Below are positions 50,767 to 60,128 of a stretch of DNA of 64,000 bases, one piece after another; the stretch's first letter is position 1; each line of letters begins with the position of its first letter. The stretch is from the NCBI GenBank assembly GCA_965222445.1, contig CBDCTY010000002.1, forward strand, positions 2,790,001 through 2,854,000, read 5' to 3'. Origin of the DNA: GCA-958296115 sp965222445 (GTDB lineage: Bacteria; Chloroflexota; Dehalococcoidia; Lucifugimonadales; CAJWER01). Under the pieces are notes generated by a model that was not told where the DNA came from, made no database searches, and saw only the letters and a list, made by a program, of their open reading frames with translations. The position numbers were made by a program, and so were the translations under genes.

Positions 50767-52566
50767 ATGCGTACGGCTGCCGCGCTCCTGTTCCTGGTGC
50801 CTGTGATTGCCGCCGCGGCATGCTCGAATAAGGAGGCCGTTGCCGAGCCTGCCGCCGTTCGCCAGGAGCTTCCCGAGCAGGGCGAGCTTCTTTCCGCGGC
50901 GGAGTACGTCGCGCGGGGGGTCAGCCGCGCCGAGACGGGCGACCACTCGGCGGCCATACGGGACTTCACCGTCGCCCTCGCATTGGACAAGGACAATTCG
51001 GACGCTCTCGAAAAGCGCGCGGCAGCCTATGTGTACATCAGCTTGTTCCACCCGGAGGACAACAGGCCACAGCTATGCCGTCCCGGTCCCGCCTGCCAAT
51101 ATGCCATTGATGACTACGATAGGCTAATAAAGCTGCTGCCATCCAACGCCGACACCCACTACCGACGCGGCGCGGCTCTGAGCAACGCGGGCAGGTTTCA
51201 GAGCGCGTTGGCGGCATTCGAGAATGCGATCGAGCTCGACCCCTCCAGCGCCGAAACCTATCTGAGGCGCGGCTACGCTTACATGCACCTCAGCGACGAC
51301 AAGACGTACGGGGACTACAACGCCCTGACCGCCCGCCCGGAGGACGCCATAGCCGACTTCGACGAGGCCATCCGCCTAAGACCAGGTGAGGGCATCGTGT
51401 ACACCTACCGGGGCAGGGCTTTCGTGGAGCTGGGCCATCTCGACCGCGCGCTTGTCGACCTTTCGAAGGCCATTGACCTTGCACCGGACGATCCCCTCGT
51501 CTACCTGGACAGGGGACTGGCCCTCACGCGGTCTGGGCGGCTGGAAGAGGCCATAGCTGACTTCGACCGCGCCCTCGGGCTCGACCCCAAGAGCGTCGAC
51601 GCCCTGGTGGGGCGGGGAGGGGCCAGGACGGAGCTGGGCCTCCTCAATGAGGCGATGGGAGACCTCGATCTGGCCGTCAGCCTCGACTCCGAGAATGCCG
51701 CGGCTCACGTCAAACGAGGAAACGTGCGCAGGCTAGCGGGCAACCTCGACCGCGCCGTCGGAGACTACGACCGCGCCCTCTTCCTGGATAGGGAGAATGT
51801 GGAGGCGCTCATCGAGCGCGGGTCCGTATTGTACGAATTGGGGCAACGGGAGAAGGCCATTCTGGACTTCAAGTTCGCCGAAGGACTGACGCGCCAGGAC
51901 CCGATCATCGCTCACACAAGGGCGATCGCACTGGATCCATCCAACCTTTCGGCGTATCTTGCGCGCGGCCTCACCCACCTGGAGCGAGGCGATGCGTCGA
52001 GGGCCCTAAGCGACTTCGATGACGTGCTGGCTGCCGACAAAAGCAACGTCCGTGCGCTCGTCGCCCGCGGCGACGCCTGGGTGAAGCTGTTCAAGCCGGA
52101 GAACGCCCTGGAGGACTACAGCCGTGTCATTGGCCTCGACGACCAATCGGCAGACGCCTACAGCGGGCGCGGCTTCGCGTACTACGAGATGGGAAGGTTC
52201 GCTGCCGATAAGGGCGATTTCGATGCCGCCACCGGCCACCTCTCCGACGCCATAGCCGACCTCGCAACCGCAACGAACCTCGTGCCCACGGACGCGGAGT
52301 CGTATGCGACCGCCGCGAGGGCCTACAGGAGGAGAGCGGCGGCGCGCATGGAGAATCAGGCGTACGAGGCCGCTATTGCCGACTACTCACAGGCAATCGC
52401 GCTCGCGGCCACCGACGCCGAGTCGTACGCGGGGCGCGCGGCAGCAGCCGCTTTCGTTGGACGGGACGCAGAGGCGTACGCCGATGCTGAGCGAGCAGTG
52501 GAGCTCGGATTCAACCGCTACCTGATGGAAGCTATGCTGGCCGAGGCCCGACGGGACAGGGGTTGA
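50767..52566 (+). CDS. TPR-repeat lipoprotein
   Basis: The 599-residue protein has a signal peptide with lipobox AAAAC (Cys19), so it should be lipid-anchored outside the cytoplasmic membrane. The rest is a long series of about 12 TPR units of the form AxADYDRAIxLDPxxAxAYxxRGxAY, for example DAIADFDEAIRLRPGEGIVY and AIADFDRALGLDPKSVDALV. TPR arrays hold protein complexes together. It starts 6 bases after the kinase-like gene and may be co-transcribed. Confidence 0.9.
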   Translation: MRTAAALLFLVPVIAAAACSNKEAVAEPAAVRQELPEQGELLSAAEYVARGVSRAETGDHSAAIRDFTVALALDKDNSDALEKRAAAYVYISLFHPEDNRPQLCRPGPACQYAIDDYDRLIKLLPSNADTHYRRGAALSNAGRFQSALAAFENAIELDPSSAETYLRRGYAYMHLSDDKTYGDYNALTARPEDAIADFDEAIRLRPGEGIVYTYRGRAFVELGHLDRALVDLSKAIDLAPDDPLVYLDRGLALTRSGRLEEAIADFDRALGLDPKSVDALVGRGGARTELGLLNEAMGDLDLAVSLDSENAAAHVKRGNVRRLAGNLDRAVGDYDRALFLDRENVEALIERGSVLYELGQREKAILDFKFAEGLTRQDPIIAHTRAIALDPSNLSAYLARGLTHLERGDASRALSDFDDVLAADKSNVRALVARGDAWVKLFKPENALEDYSRVIGLDDQSADAYSGRGFAYYEMGRFAADKGDFDAATGHLSDAIADLATATNLVPTDAESYATAARAYRRRAAARMENQAYEAAIADYSQAIALAATDAESYAGRAAAAAFVGRDAEAYADAERAVELGFNRYLMEAMLAEARRDRG

Positions 52567-52707
52567 TAGAAGAGGTCTGGCGCTATCGAGGCCTAGGTCG
52601 CGGGAGGGCGGGTTGCAAACCCGCCTATGAAGTGGTCAATTCACATCGTGCTAAGCGGTTGAGCCTCCCGATTCCCTTCAGGTGGTTACGATCGACTACC
52701 CCGTGGC

Positions 52708-53439
52708 TCAGAGTACGGTGCGGAATTTCCGGAAGCAGCGCAAGCTTAAAGGTTTCGCCATACTGGTGCGGTGCTCTTCACCGCAGGCGTGACAGTGTTT
52801 CTCTTCGTATTCTTCATTCTTATACTTGGCCCAGCTTCGATAATGCGATTCGCAGTATGGATGTACCGGATCGAAGGGGATTTCAGAAGCACAGCGCAGG
52901 CAGAATCCAGGCTCAGGTTGGGCAGTCTTCCCCCCAGCCCCAGATGGCCTCGTTTCCCCTGCAGTCTGAACAGGTTTACTGATGTCGTCAATTCGAGTCA
53001 CATTGAGCCTGACGTTCTCGCTCCGTCTCAGAATAAGATCGGCGTCATCCTTAATTGCCTGGTAGAGTTCGGGGTCGTCTTCGGCTGACACGAGTATGCC
53101 CATCTCATCATTGTTCACCTGGGAGAACTCGTACAGGTTCATGGATGTGACGAGCGCGTAACTGTCGTTCATGTAGCACTTGGCATGGAGATGTTCTCGG
53201 AAACTGGTCCTCACGAAGTTGTCGGCCAACCACTTGGTCTCTTCGGACTGAAGTTCAGTCTTTCCGTATACAATATAGATGTTCGTCTTCCAGCGTTGTG
53301 CCTGATCTTCGAGCAGGTCCTTAATCCTAGGGTTGAACTTGAGGTAGGGGCTGATGAGCAGCAGCCTGCCCCCTTGCGAGCCTTTGATGATCTCCTCCAA
53401 CTGATGAGTTATCCCACTGGTGTTCAGGAACTTCGCCAT
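52708..53439 (-). CDS. PLD-like phosphodiesterase domain with C-terminal zinc-binding region
   Basis: The roughly 243-residue protein has one HKD-type half site, EHLHAKCYMNDSYALVTSMN followed by NNDEMGI, characteristic of PLDc_2 proteins; one motif per chain suggests a dimeric active site. The C-terminal third has cysteine and histidine pairs (CLRCASEIP, YCESHYRSW, CHACGEEH) predicted to bind zinc. Such stand-alone PLD proteins include nucleases and defence proteins. Base composition is lower in GC than the neighbours. ATG 53439 is used; ATG 53460 is an alternative. Confidence 0.8.
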   Translation of the reverse strand: MAKFLNTSGITHQLEEIIKGSQGGRLLLISPYLKFNPRIKDLLEDQAQRWKTNIYIVYGKTELQSEETKWLADNFVRTSFREHLHAKCYMNDSYALVTSMNLYEFSQVNNDEMGILVSAEDDPELYQAIKDDADLILRRSENVRLNVTRIDDISKPVQTAGETRPSGAGGKTAQPEPGFCLRCASEIPFDPVHPYCESHYRSWAKYKNEEYEEKHCHACGEEHRTSMAKPLSLRCFRKFRTVL

Positions 53440-53743
53440 GTCTGACGCCGCCTCCATTTCGGGGTATTCTGTATGATGTTGCTCAGATCGCGGTCGTCTG
53501 CCTTGCCTGCCATCCGTTGGCAAACTTGCAGTACACGCCCACCCATGCTTCGTGGCTGAACCTGATCGAGATTTGGTTCAGCATCCTTACTCGATCTGTG
53601 CTGCGACATCTCAGCGCTACCGACCCCAAGCAGGTCTTGCCGGGCCATAGACCGCTTCACCGATGCAAGCAATGAGAACCTGACTCCTTTCGAGTGGATC
53701 AGGAGCGTTATTATGCGGTGAACTTACAACTCAGGACACTAGC
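53440..53743 (+). other. Intergenic region without identifiable gene
   Basis: No frame on either strand shows a recognisable family, and no terminator or clear promoter is seen. Composition is lower in GC, like the adjacent PLD-like gene, so it may belong to the same imported segment. Confidence 0.35.
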
Positions 53744-55429
53744 TCAGGTGGTGACAGCGCCCTTGGAGGCTGAAGATACGAGCTTGGCGTACTTGGCCAT
53801 TACGCCCGTTGTGTGCTTGGGCTCCGGGGCCGTCCACTGCTCCTGCCGCTGTGCCAATTCTTCCTCGGATACCTGGACGGACAGCTCACGCGTCTCGATG
53901 TCCATCTTGATGATGTCGCCGTCGCGGACCAGGGCTATCGGCCCGCCGACCTGGGCTTCTGGGGCTATGTGGCCGATCATTGGGCCGTGGGTGGCGCCTG
54001 AGAAGCGCCCGTCGGTCAGCAGCAAGACGCTGTCGCCGAGGCCCTGACCCATGATGGCCCCCGTGACGGCCAGCATCTCCTGCATTCCCGGGCCGCCCTT
54101 CGGGCCTTCGTAGCGCAGTACTAGAACGTCGCCGTCTTTGATCTCGCCCCGCGCGACCGCGGCGAAGGCGGCGCGTTCACCGTCGTACACCTTCGCAGGA
54201 CCCTTGTGCTTAAGGTGTGCCGTACCCGCCACCTTCATCACCGCGCCCTCCGGCGCGAGATTGCCTTTCAGGATCGCCAGGCCGCCGGTAGGCTTGCGCG
54301 GGGAGGCGGCCGGGTAGATGACCCGGCTGTCCGGCTTCGCGTCGAACGCCTCCAGGTTCTTGGCCAGGGTTTCGCCCGTGATCGTCGGCGCGTCGCCGTG
54401 CAGGAGGCCCGCTCCGAGCAGCTCCTTCATGACCACCGGCACGCCCCCGGACACGTCCATGTCCGACATCACGAACCGGCCGGCCGGCCTCAGATCGGTG
54501 ATGTAGGGGGTCGTGCGGCTGAGCCTGTCGAAGTCGTCGATCTCGAGGTCGACGTCGGCCTCGTGCGCTATGGCCAGCAGGTGCAGCACTGCGTTGGTGG
54601 AGCCGCCCATAGCAAGCACGACCCTGACAGCGTTCTCGAATGCCTGGCGCGTGAGAATGTCGCGGGCCTTGATGTCATGCTTCAGCAGGTAGTGCAGCAT
54701 CTCGCCCGCCTTCAGCGCCAAGTCCTCGTTTCTCGCGTCGACGGCTGGGATGGAGGAAGCGCCAGGTATAGACATGCCCAGCGCTTCGATAGCCGAAGCC
54801 ATCGTGTTCGCTGTGAACATGCCCGCACACGCCCCTTCACCCGGACACGCAACACGCTCCATCCCCAGGAGGTCCTCCAGGCTCATCTTGCCCTGGGACC
54901 ATGAGCCCACCGCCTCGTACATGTCCTGGATGTTCACATCCTTGCCCTGGTAGTTGCCCGGCAGGATCGCGCCTCCGTAGAAGAAGAGAGACGGCAGGTT
55001 CAAACGGGCCATCGCCATCATCGCGCCCGGCATGTTCTTGTCGCATGCCGCGACCACTATCAGGCCGTCCATGCTCTCTGCGAATGCAACCGTCTCGATG
55101 GAGTCGGCGATGACCTCGCGGCTCACGAGCGACGCCTTCATTCCCTCCGTGCCCATCGAGATGCCGTCGCTGACTGTAATCGTGCCGAACATGAAGGGCA
55201 CGCCCTGGGCCGCCCACACGCCCTCCTTCACCTTCTTGGCCAGCCGGTCCAGGTGGACGTTGCAGGGTGTGACGTCGCTGGCGAGGTTGCCTATCGCCAC
55301 GAAGGGCTTGTCCATGTCCTCGTCGCCAAGTCCTACTGCCCGGAGCATCGACCGCGCGGGGGCGCGATTTGGCCCCTCGCTCACGGCCCTGCTGTGGCGT
55401 TTCATGTCCACTTTCGTTTCAGCGACCAT
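53744..55429 (-). CDS. ilvD: Dihydroxy-acid dehydratase
   Basis: The 561-residue iron-sulfur enzyme dehydrates 2,3-dihydroxy acids in valine, isoleucine and pantothenate synthesis. The cluster ligands appear in SDVTPCNVHLD, VVAACDKNMPGAMMAM and CPGEGACAGMFTANTM. The late region has GPKGGPGMQEMLAVTGAIMG and TDGRFSGATHGPMIGH. Length and order are standard. ATG 55429 is used because it has GGAGAG upstream and gives the usual N-terminus. No other branched-chain amino acid genes are near. Confidence 0.97.
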   Translation of the reverse strand: MVAETKVDMKRHSRAVSEGPNRAPARSMLRAVGLGDEDMDKPFVAIGNLASDVTPCNVHLDRLAKKVKEGVWAAQGVPFMFGTITVSDGISMGTEGMKASLVSREVIADSIETVAFAESMDGLIVVAACDKNMPGAMMAMARLNLPSLFFYGGAILPGNYQGKDVNIQDMYEAVGSWSQGKMSLEDLLGMERVACPGEGACAGMFTANTMASAIEALGMSIPGASSIPAVDARNEDLALKAGEMLHYLLKHDIKARDILTRQAFENAVRVVLAMGGSTNAVLHLLAIAHEADVDLEIDDFDRLSRTTPYITDLRPAGRFVMSDMDVSGGVPVVMKELLGAGLLHGDAPTITGETLAKNLEAFDAKPDSRVIYPAASPRKPTGGLAILKGNLAPEGAVMKVAGTAHLKHKGPAKVYDGERAAFAAVARGEIKDGDVLVLRYEGPKGGPGMQEMLAVTGAIMGQGLGDSVLLLTDGRFSGATHGPMIGHIAPEAQVGGPIALVRDGDIIKMDIETRELSVQVSEEELAQRQEQWTAPEPKHTTGVMAKYAKLVSSASKGAVTT

Positions 55430-55499
55430 GTTCACTCTCCATGTTGTCGATGCCGGCCGGCGGGGCGGACCCCGGGCGACGGTGCGGCGGCTATTCGAC

Positions 55500-56747
55500 C
55501 TACTCGTCACGGGTAATACGGCTCTTCTTCATGGCCGACTTCACGCCGTGCGCGAACTCTTCCAGGTCCTCAGTCGTGGGCGTCTCGTCCATGGCGAGCC
55601 GCTCCTTGAACTTCTCGAACAGCCAGTTCTCCCGGCGGCCGTGAGGAAACTCGAAGAAGCTCCTTTCGAAGTGCGGGAGCTTGCCGGGGCCGAAGTAGCC
55701 CTTGTCGTGAAGGGTGTATCCCTCCAGCTCATCGGTGCCCTTGCCGAGCACCTTCCCGGTCTCGACGTAGTGCGACATAACGGCAGGCATCCCGAACTTC
55801 TGTATAGGGCAGACCTTCATGCATACGGCGCATCCCTCATACTTGGCCATGACGGGGCGGCACCGGTCGTAGATGAGCTTGTTCTTCTCGGCTCCGCGCC
55901 ACCACACCCTCTCTCGCACGAGGGCCCGCCCTGGGCAGCGGTCCACGCACACCTGGCACTGCTGGCAGAAGCCGTGTATCCCGTAGTCGACAGGCTCGTC
56001 GTATGTTACGGGGGCGTCGGTGGTGATCATCATCAGCCTGGCCCTGGAGCCGAAATGGGGGGACAGGAGCTGGCCGTTGGCCCCCAGCTGGCCCAGCCCC
56101 GCGGCCACGAACATGGGAATCACGGCGGCGCTCGGATCGCGGGGGCTGTGGATCTGGGCGTGATAGCCGCGGCTGCGGATCATCTCTGCCAGCCTTTCTG
56201 CCATCTCGCTCTCCACCTCGTAAGTGCCGTAGTGCGCGTACTCGGCCTCCAGGCTGGGCAGGCTCTGCGTCTGGTCGTAGTCCTGTTCCAGCGCCAGGCA
56301 GATGCCGTGGGGGTACTTCACCCAGCGCCGCTTGCTCTCGTATACGTACCGTCGGTCGAACCTCGTGAAGCCGACCTCTCCGAACCCAAGCTCGCGCGCG
56401 GCAAGGCGTATATCCTCGGTGAGGTCTTGGACGTCCTCCGGAGTCCCTGTGGGCTCCACATTCCCCGACACCAGCGCGGTCTCGATGTGGGGCTTCATCC
56501 GCTCGTCGTGCCCCTTGATGTATTCGGCCACGTCGTCTTCGTACACGGTCCACACCCAGTCGCGGTCGGCGCCCTTCTCGACGTTCTGGCTCTCCAGGGG
56601 TTCGACGCGGCTGTAGAAGGACACGTCGACCTGGCGGAGCGGAATGCCCGGCACGGTGGCCAGGTCCTCGGCGACCGGAATGTCGACTTCCGGGTCCCCC
56701 ATCACCCGTCCGGGCCGTCTGACGCTATGGCTGACCTGTTTGGACAT
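55500..56747 (-). CDS. Cobalamin-dependent reductase-like iron-sulfur protein (RdhA/QueG-related)
   Basis: The 415-residue protein has a nitroreductase-like corrinoid-binding region AAGLGQLGANGQLLSPHFGS followed by SRARLMMITTDAPV, and a bacterial ferredoxin domain with CQQCQVCVDRCPGRAL near 260 and CAVCMKVCPI near 304. This is the pattern shared by reductive dehalogenases and epoxyqueuosine reductase. No Tat signal is found and no RdhB-like anchor gene is adjacent, so a cytoplasmic role is likely. The substrate may be organohalide or another molecule. ATG 56747 has GGAGG six bases before. Confidence 0.83.
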   Translation of the reverse strand: MSKQVSHSVRRPGRVMGDPEVDIPVAEDLATVPGIPLRQVDVSFYSRVEPLESQNVEKGADRDWVWTVYEDDVAEYIKGHDERMKPHIETALVSGNVEPTGTPEDVQDLTEDIRLAARELGFGEVGFTRFDRRYVYESKRRWVKYPHGICLALEQDYDQTQSLPSLEAEYAHYGTYEVESEMAERLAEMIRSRGYHAQIHSPRDPSAAVIPMFVAAGLGQLGANGQLLSPHFGSRARLMMITTDAPVTYDEPVDYGIHGFCQQCQVCVDRCPGRALVRERVWWRGAEKNKLIYDRCRPVMAKYEGCAVCMKVCPIQKFGMPAVMSHYVETGKVLGKGTDELEGYTLHDKGYFGPGKLPHFERSFFEFPHGRRENWLFEKFKERLAMDETPTTEDLEEFAHGVKSAMKKSRITRDE

Positions 56748-56827
56748 GGTACCTCCCGGGGCTCGCACTGCGTTCAGTCTTCGGCGCCGCGAGTGTACGA
56801 CCTCACGGCGGGGCGGTCAACTTGGTT

Positions 56828-57871
56828 TCACCCGTCTCGCTTTCTATTTCGGCGCGCGATGGACGACTGCCACAAGAGCATGGTGACGCCTCCGACGGCG
56901 AGTATGCTCAGGTAGGTGATCGTCCGGTCTACCAGCGTGACCGATAACGCGTCGCTTCGCTCCAGTCCCAAGACCAGAAGGGCAGTTACGCCGGGCTCGA
57001 CTGCACCCACTCCGCCGGGCGTGGGGACGGCGCTCAGGATCGCGTGGCCTAGGGCCACGATGAGGATGAGGGGCAGGCTGATGGACAGGTCCAGGGCCTG
57101 GACTACGAAGTAGAGCCGGGTTGCTTCCAGCAGCCACCCGCCTAGCCCAAGGGCCATCAGCGCCGGCAGCTGTCTCAGGCTGCCCAGCGTTACCTCATGA
57201 AAGGCACGGTACCGTCCTGCAAGCCCGGAGGGAAGCCTGCCCGCGAGCCTGGCGCCGAACGTCCGCATGACGAAGAGCAGCACGACCAGGGCAGCGGTCA
57301 TAAGGGTGCTGACGGCCACCAGCACCCTTATGACTACGCTCGCGTCGCCTGACGCCAAGAATCCCGCGACGCCGACCAGCAACAGTGCCAGAATTGCGAA
57401 CATATCCGTGACGCGTTCGGCCAGAATTGTCCCCAGGCTGGAGGCCATGCCGACTTTCGCTTCCCGGCTCAGGGTGTAGGCGCGGTAGGCGTCGCCCATC
57501 CTCAGAACGGAGATAGAGTTGACGAACCAGCCGATGATGATCATCTGGGAGAAGCGCGGCGCAGAGGGCAGGGCGGCCCCGTCCTGGGAATCGATCCCGG
57601 CATTCTGGACAAGGAGTCGCCACCTCATGCCCCTGAGGATGAAGCTGGAGTAGTATGCCGCGAGCCCGGCCGCGTACAGGGCCGGGTTCATCCCACGGAT
57701 GTTCGACCACGTCTTGGCCCAGTCAATATCGAAGCGGGTGGCAAGGAACAGGACGAACAGCGCGGCTATCGCCAGGGACGTCAGGGTCGGGATGGACAGG
57801 AGCCGCCTCCGCAGGGTCGGCCCAAGACCTTCCTGGGTCACATCCTCATGCGCCGAACCATCCGCGGTCAC
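56828..57871 (-). CDS. LPG-synthase-TM-like (UPF0104) flippase-like membrane protein
   Basis: The 347-residue protein has about eight membrane helices of the lysylphosphatidylglycerol synthase TM / UPF0104 family, with YYSSFILRGMRWRLLVQNAG, IIGWFVNSISVLRMGDAYRAY and AVPTPGGVGAVEPGVTALLV as characteristic segments. No transferase domain is attached, so it is the membrane part only, often annotated as a flippase. GTG 57871 overlaps the rsmG stop (GTGA) and is preferred over starts inside rsmG. Confidence 0.85.
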   Translation of the reverse strand: MTADGSAHEDVTQEGLGPTLRRRLLSIPTLTSLAIAALFVLFLATRFDIDWAKTWSNIRGMNPALYAAGLAAYYSSFILRGMRWRLLVQNAGIDSQDGAALPSAPRFSQMIIIGWFVNSISVLRMGDAYRAYTLSREAKVGMASSLGTILAERVTDMFAILALLLVGVAGFLASGDASVVIRVLVAVSTLMTAALVVLLFVMRTFGARLAGRLPSGLAGRYRAFHEVTLGSLRQLPALMALGLGGWLLEATRLYFVVQALDLSISLPLILIVALGHAILSAVPTPGGVGAVEPGVTALLVLGLERSDALSVTLVDRTITYLSILAVGGVTMLLWQSSIARRNRKRDG

Positions 57872-58584
57872 AGCGGGCGCTTCGCTGGGATGCCGGGGCG
57901 CCTCGGGAATCTTTCCGGTGTCGCCAATACTTTTTCTGTCACCACGAGGCTGCGGGATACGGGGCTGCCGGGCGGCCTGACCTCCGTGGCCCACGTCTCG
58001 CCTCCGCCCAGTAGGTGGATGGCGTTCCGGGCCCGTTCCAGCTCGGCGCTTACCTCCGCGCCCTTCTGGGCGACGGCGACCCCTCCGATCCTACAGAACG
58101 GCAGTGTGAGCTCCACGAGCACGTCCAGCGGGCCGACAGCGCGCGAGACCACCACGTCGAAGGCCTCCCGTAGGTCCTGGCGATGGCCCGCCTCCTCGGC
58201 GCGGCTGCGGACTACCCGCACGTCCGGTAGACCGAGGACGTCGACCAGCCTTTCCAGGAACGCCGCCTTCCTGCCGTTTGCCTCCAGCAGAACGACTGCC
58301 GCTCCCGGATATGCGATCTTGAGCGGCACGCCGGGGAGCCCGCCGCCGCTGCCCACGTCGATCAGGCTCGCACCGGGACCTATCGTCCCGTCCGGCAGTC
58401 CCGACACTATGCTCAACGAGTCGACGAAGTGACGAGTCTGGATCTCCTCAGCGCCGGTGACGCCTGTCAAGTTAACCCGTGAATTCCAGTCCAACATCTC
58501 CCGGCCGTACAGCTCAAACTGCCGGACATGGAGGGCGCCGAGGCCTATTCCGAGCTCCCTGGCTCCACCAACCAGGAGGCTCAT
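57868..58584 (-). CDS. rsmG: 16S rRNA (guanine527-N7)-methyltransferase RsmG
   Basis: The 238-residue SAM-dependent enzyme methylates G527 of 16S rRNA. FELYGREMLDWNSRVNLTGVTG is the family N-terminus. The SAM loop LIDVGSGGGLPGVPLKIAYP and LLEANGRKAAFLERLV follow, then VSRAVGPLDVLVELTLPF and AQKGAEV. The ATG at 58584 gives the expected length; the frame is open further upstream (to 58743) without homology. Its end overlaps the UPF0104 gene start. Confidence 0.92.
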   Translation of the reverse strand: MSLLVGGARELGIGLGALHVRQFELYGREMLDWNSRVNLTGVTGAEEIQTRHFVDSLSIVSGLPDGTIGPGASLIDVGSGGGLPGVPLKIAYPGAAVVLLEANGRKAAFLERLVDVLGLPDVRVVRSRAEEAGHRQDLREAFDVVVSRAVGPLDVLVELTLPFCRIGGVAVAQKGAEVSAELERARNAIHLLGGGETWATEVRPPGSPVSRSLVVTEKVLATPERFPRRPGIPAKRPL

Positions 58585-58813
58585 ATGCCCAATAGGCGAC
58601 TCGCTGACGGCGGCGCCAGTCCCCCTTGGAGAGCGCGACACAGGAGTCTCGCCATCGGCTTTGGAATGCGATACCATCAGGCTGTGGTCGACAGGGGGAC
58701 TCCTTGGGCTGGCAGGCCGGTTCTCCGGTTGGATCCGGATCACGATTGCAGGTCACTCAGTATACATCCTTCCCGGCGCTCCTAAGGGCAGCTGGGAGCC
58801 ATCGGAGGCAGTC

Positions 58814-59797
58814 TTGGAATATGTGAACTTCGGGAGCGCCGGCGTAAAGGTGTCGCCCATCGCCCTGGGCCTTGGGCTCAGAGGGCAGAGCTCCAGGACC
58901 AAGGCCCAGCGACTCATCGAGCACGCCATCGACTCCGGAGTCAACCTGATCGACTGCGCGAACGTGTACGGTCTGGGTGACGATCGCAGGGTGCGCGGCA
59001 CATCGGAGCAGGTGCTGGCCCGCGTCCTCAAGAAGAAGCGGGACGACGTGGTAATCACATCGAAGGTGCACAGCCCGATGGGCGATGGGCCCAACGACCT
59101 GGGCAGCTCCAGGTACCATATCCTGCGGCAGGTCGAAAACTCCCTCCGTCGGCTGGAGACCGACCGCATCGACGTCTACCTGCTCCACGGTTGGGATGTC
59201 GAGACCCCCATAGACGAGACTGCCAGGGCCCTGGACGACCTGGTGTCATCCGGCAAGGTCCGCTACGTCGGCGCGTGCAACTTCGCGGCATGGCAGGTCT
59301 GCAAGATGCTGTGGGTCCAGGACAAGGCCGGTGCGGACCCGCTCATAGCAGTTCAGAACCAGTACAGTCTTCTAATGCGGAGCCCTGAGATAGAGCTGTT
59401 CGGGATAATCCGGGACCAGGGCCTAGGCGCCATGGCATACAGCCCCCTGGCGGTCGGTCTGCTCAGCGGGGCGTACGGCACCGACGGCTCCGCGTCGCCG
59501 GGTTCCCTGTGGGGCAGGGCTGACCGCGTCGACCGGCTCAGGGCAGCCATGACCCCTGAGACAGCGGCGGTCATCGACGCCGTGCGGGACATTGCCGCAG
59601 AGCGAGGCAAGACCATGACCCAAGTAGCCGTCAACTGGGTGCTCTCCCACCCGGAAATCACCGTAGCAATCTCGGGCAGCGACACCGTCGAGCAGATGGA
59701 CGACAACCTCGGAGCCCTGGGCTGGGAGCTGAGCGCCGAGGAATTAGACCGGCTGAACACAGTTTCGGGCTCCATAGGCAGTGTTGCCGTACTGTGA
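58814..59797 (+). CDS. Aldo/keto reductase
   Basis: The 327-residue NADPH-dependent TIM barrel has the catalytic tetrad in NLIDCANVYG (Asp, Tyr), VITSKVHSPMG (Lys) and YLLHGWD (His). The cofactor region includes VAISGSDTVEQMDDNLGALG. It resembles the AKR11-13/YajO-like group; the substrate is unknown. The TTG at 58814 is chosen because GGAGG lies five bases before it and it starts the conserved MEYVNFGSAGVKVSP. Divergent from rsmG. Confidence 0.9.
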   Translation: MEYVNFGSAGVKVSPIALGLGLRGQSSRTKAQRLIEHAIDSGVNLIDCANVYGLGDDRRVRGTSEQVLARVLKKKRDDVVITSKVHSPMGDGPNDLGSSRYHILRQVENSLRRLETDRIDVYLLHGWDVETPIDETARALDDLVSSGKVRYVGACNFAAWQVCKMLWVQDKAGADPLIAVQNQYSLLMRSPEIELFGIIRDQGLGAMAYSPLAVGLLSGAYGTDGSASPGSLWGRADRVDRLRAAMTPETAAVIDAVRDIAAERGKTMTQVAVNWVLSHPEITVAISGSDTVEQMDDNLGALGWELSAEELDRLNTVSGSIGSVAVL

Positions 59798-59828
59798 TGA
59801 GAACGAACGAGTCAGATCACCCGCTCGC

Positions 59829-59965
59829 CAGGGCCTTTCCAAAGTTGGCTCCCTGCGGAAGGGACATACCCTACCGCCCACCTGGATTCCCGCCCCCGAC
59901 TTCTCGGGGGCAGGCTCTGCGCAGGAATGACGGTATGTGGTTTATGGGACAATGGAAAGGCCCTA
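59829..59965 (+). mobile_element. Element family 1, 137-bp variant copy (tandem, left)
   Basis: Ends are CAGGGCCTTTCCA and TGGAAAGGCCCTA (last base differs). Only the ends match the other family-1 copies; the interior instead holds an ATTCCCGCC..GGAAT palindrome with the 23-bp module (CCCGACTTCT to GCAGGCTC) in its loop. The 9-bp repeat CCCGCTCGC lies before it (59820-59828) and after it (59966-59974). Confidence 0.85.
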
Positions 59966-59974
59966 CCCGCTCGC

Positions 59975-60111
59975 CAGGGCCTTTCCAAAGTCCGTTCGTG
60001 GTGAGCCTGTCGAACCACAATTGGGGCCTTCGACCCTTCGACAAGCTCAGGAGAGCCAAGCTCAGGCCGAACGGCAAGGTACGACCCTATCTCAACAATG
60101 GAAAGGCCCTG
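59975..60111 (+). mobile_element. Element family 1, 137-bp copy (tandem, right)
   Basis: By eye this copy is identical to 809-945 over the full length, with perfect 13-bp inverted ends. It is separated from its tandem neighbour by CCCGCTCGC (59966-59974) and followed by a third CCCGCTCGC (60112-60120). The atp operon promoter starts eight bases after that. Together with its neighbour it fills most of the 59798-60197 gap. Confidence 0.9.
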
Positions 60112-60128
60112 CCCGCTCGCGGCTTGCG

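Noticed and set aside
55032..56915. 627-codon plus-strand frame antisense to ilvD and the RdhA-like gene
   Set aside because: No family resemblance; a shadow caused by high GC opposite two well-supported genes.
59829..60111. Complete insertion sequence
   Set aside because: Neither 137-bp element can encode a transposase; they are non-autonomous.
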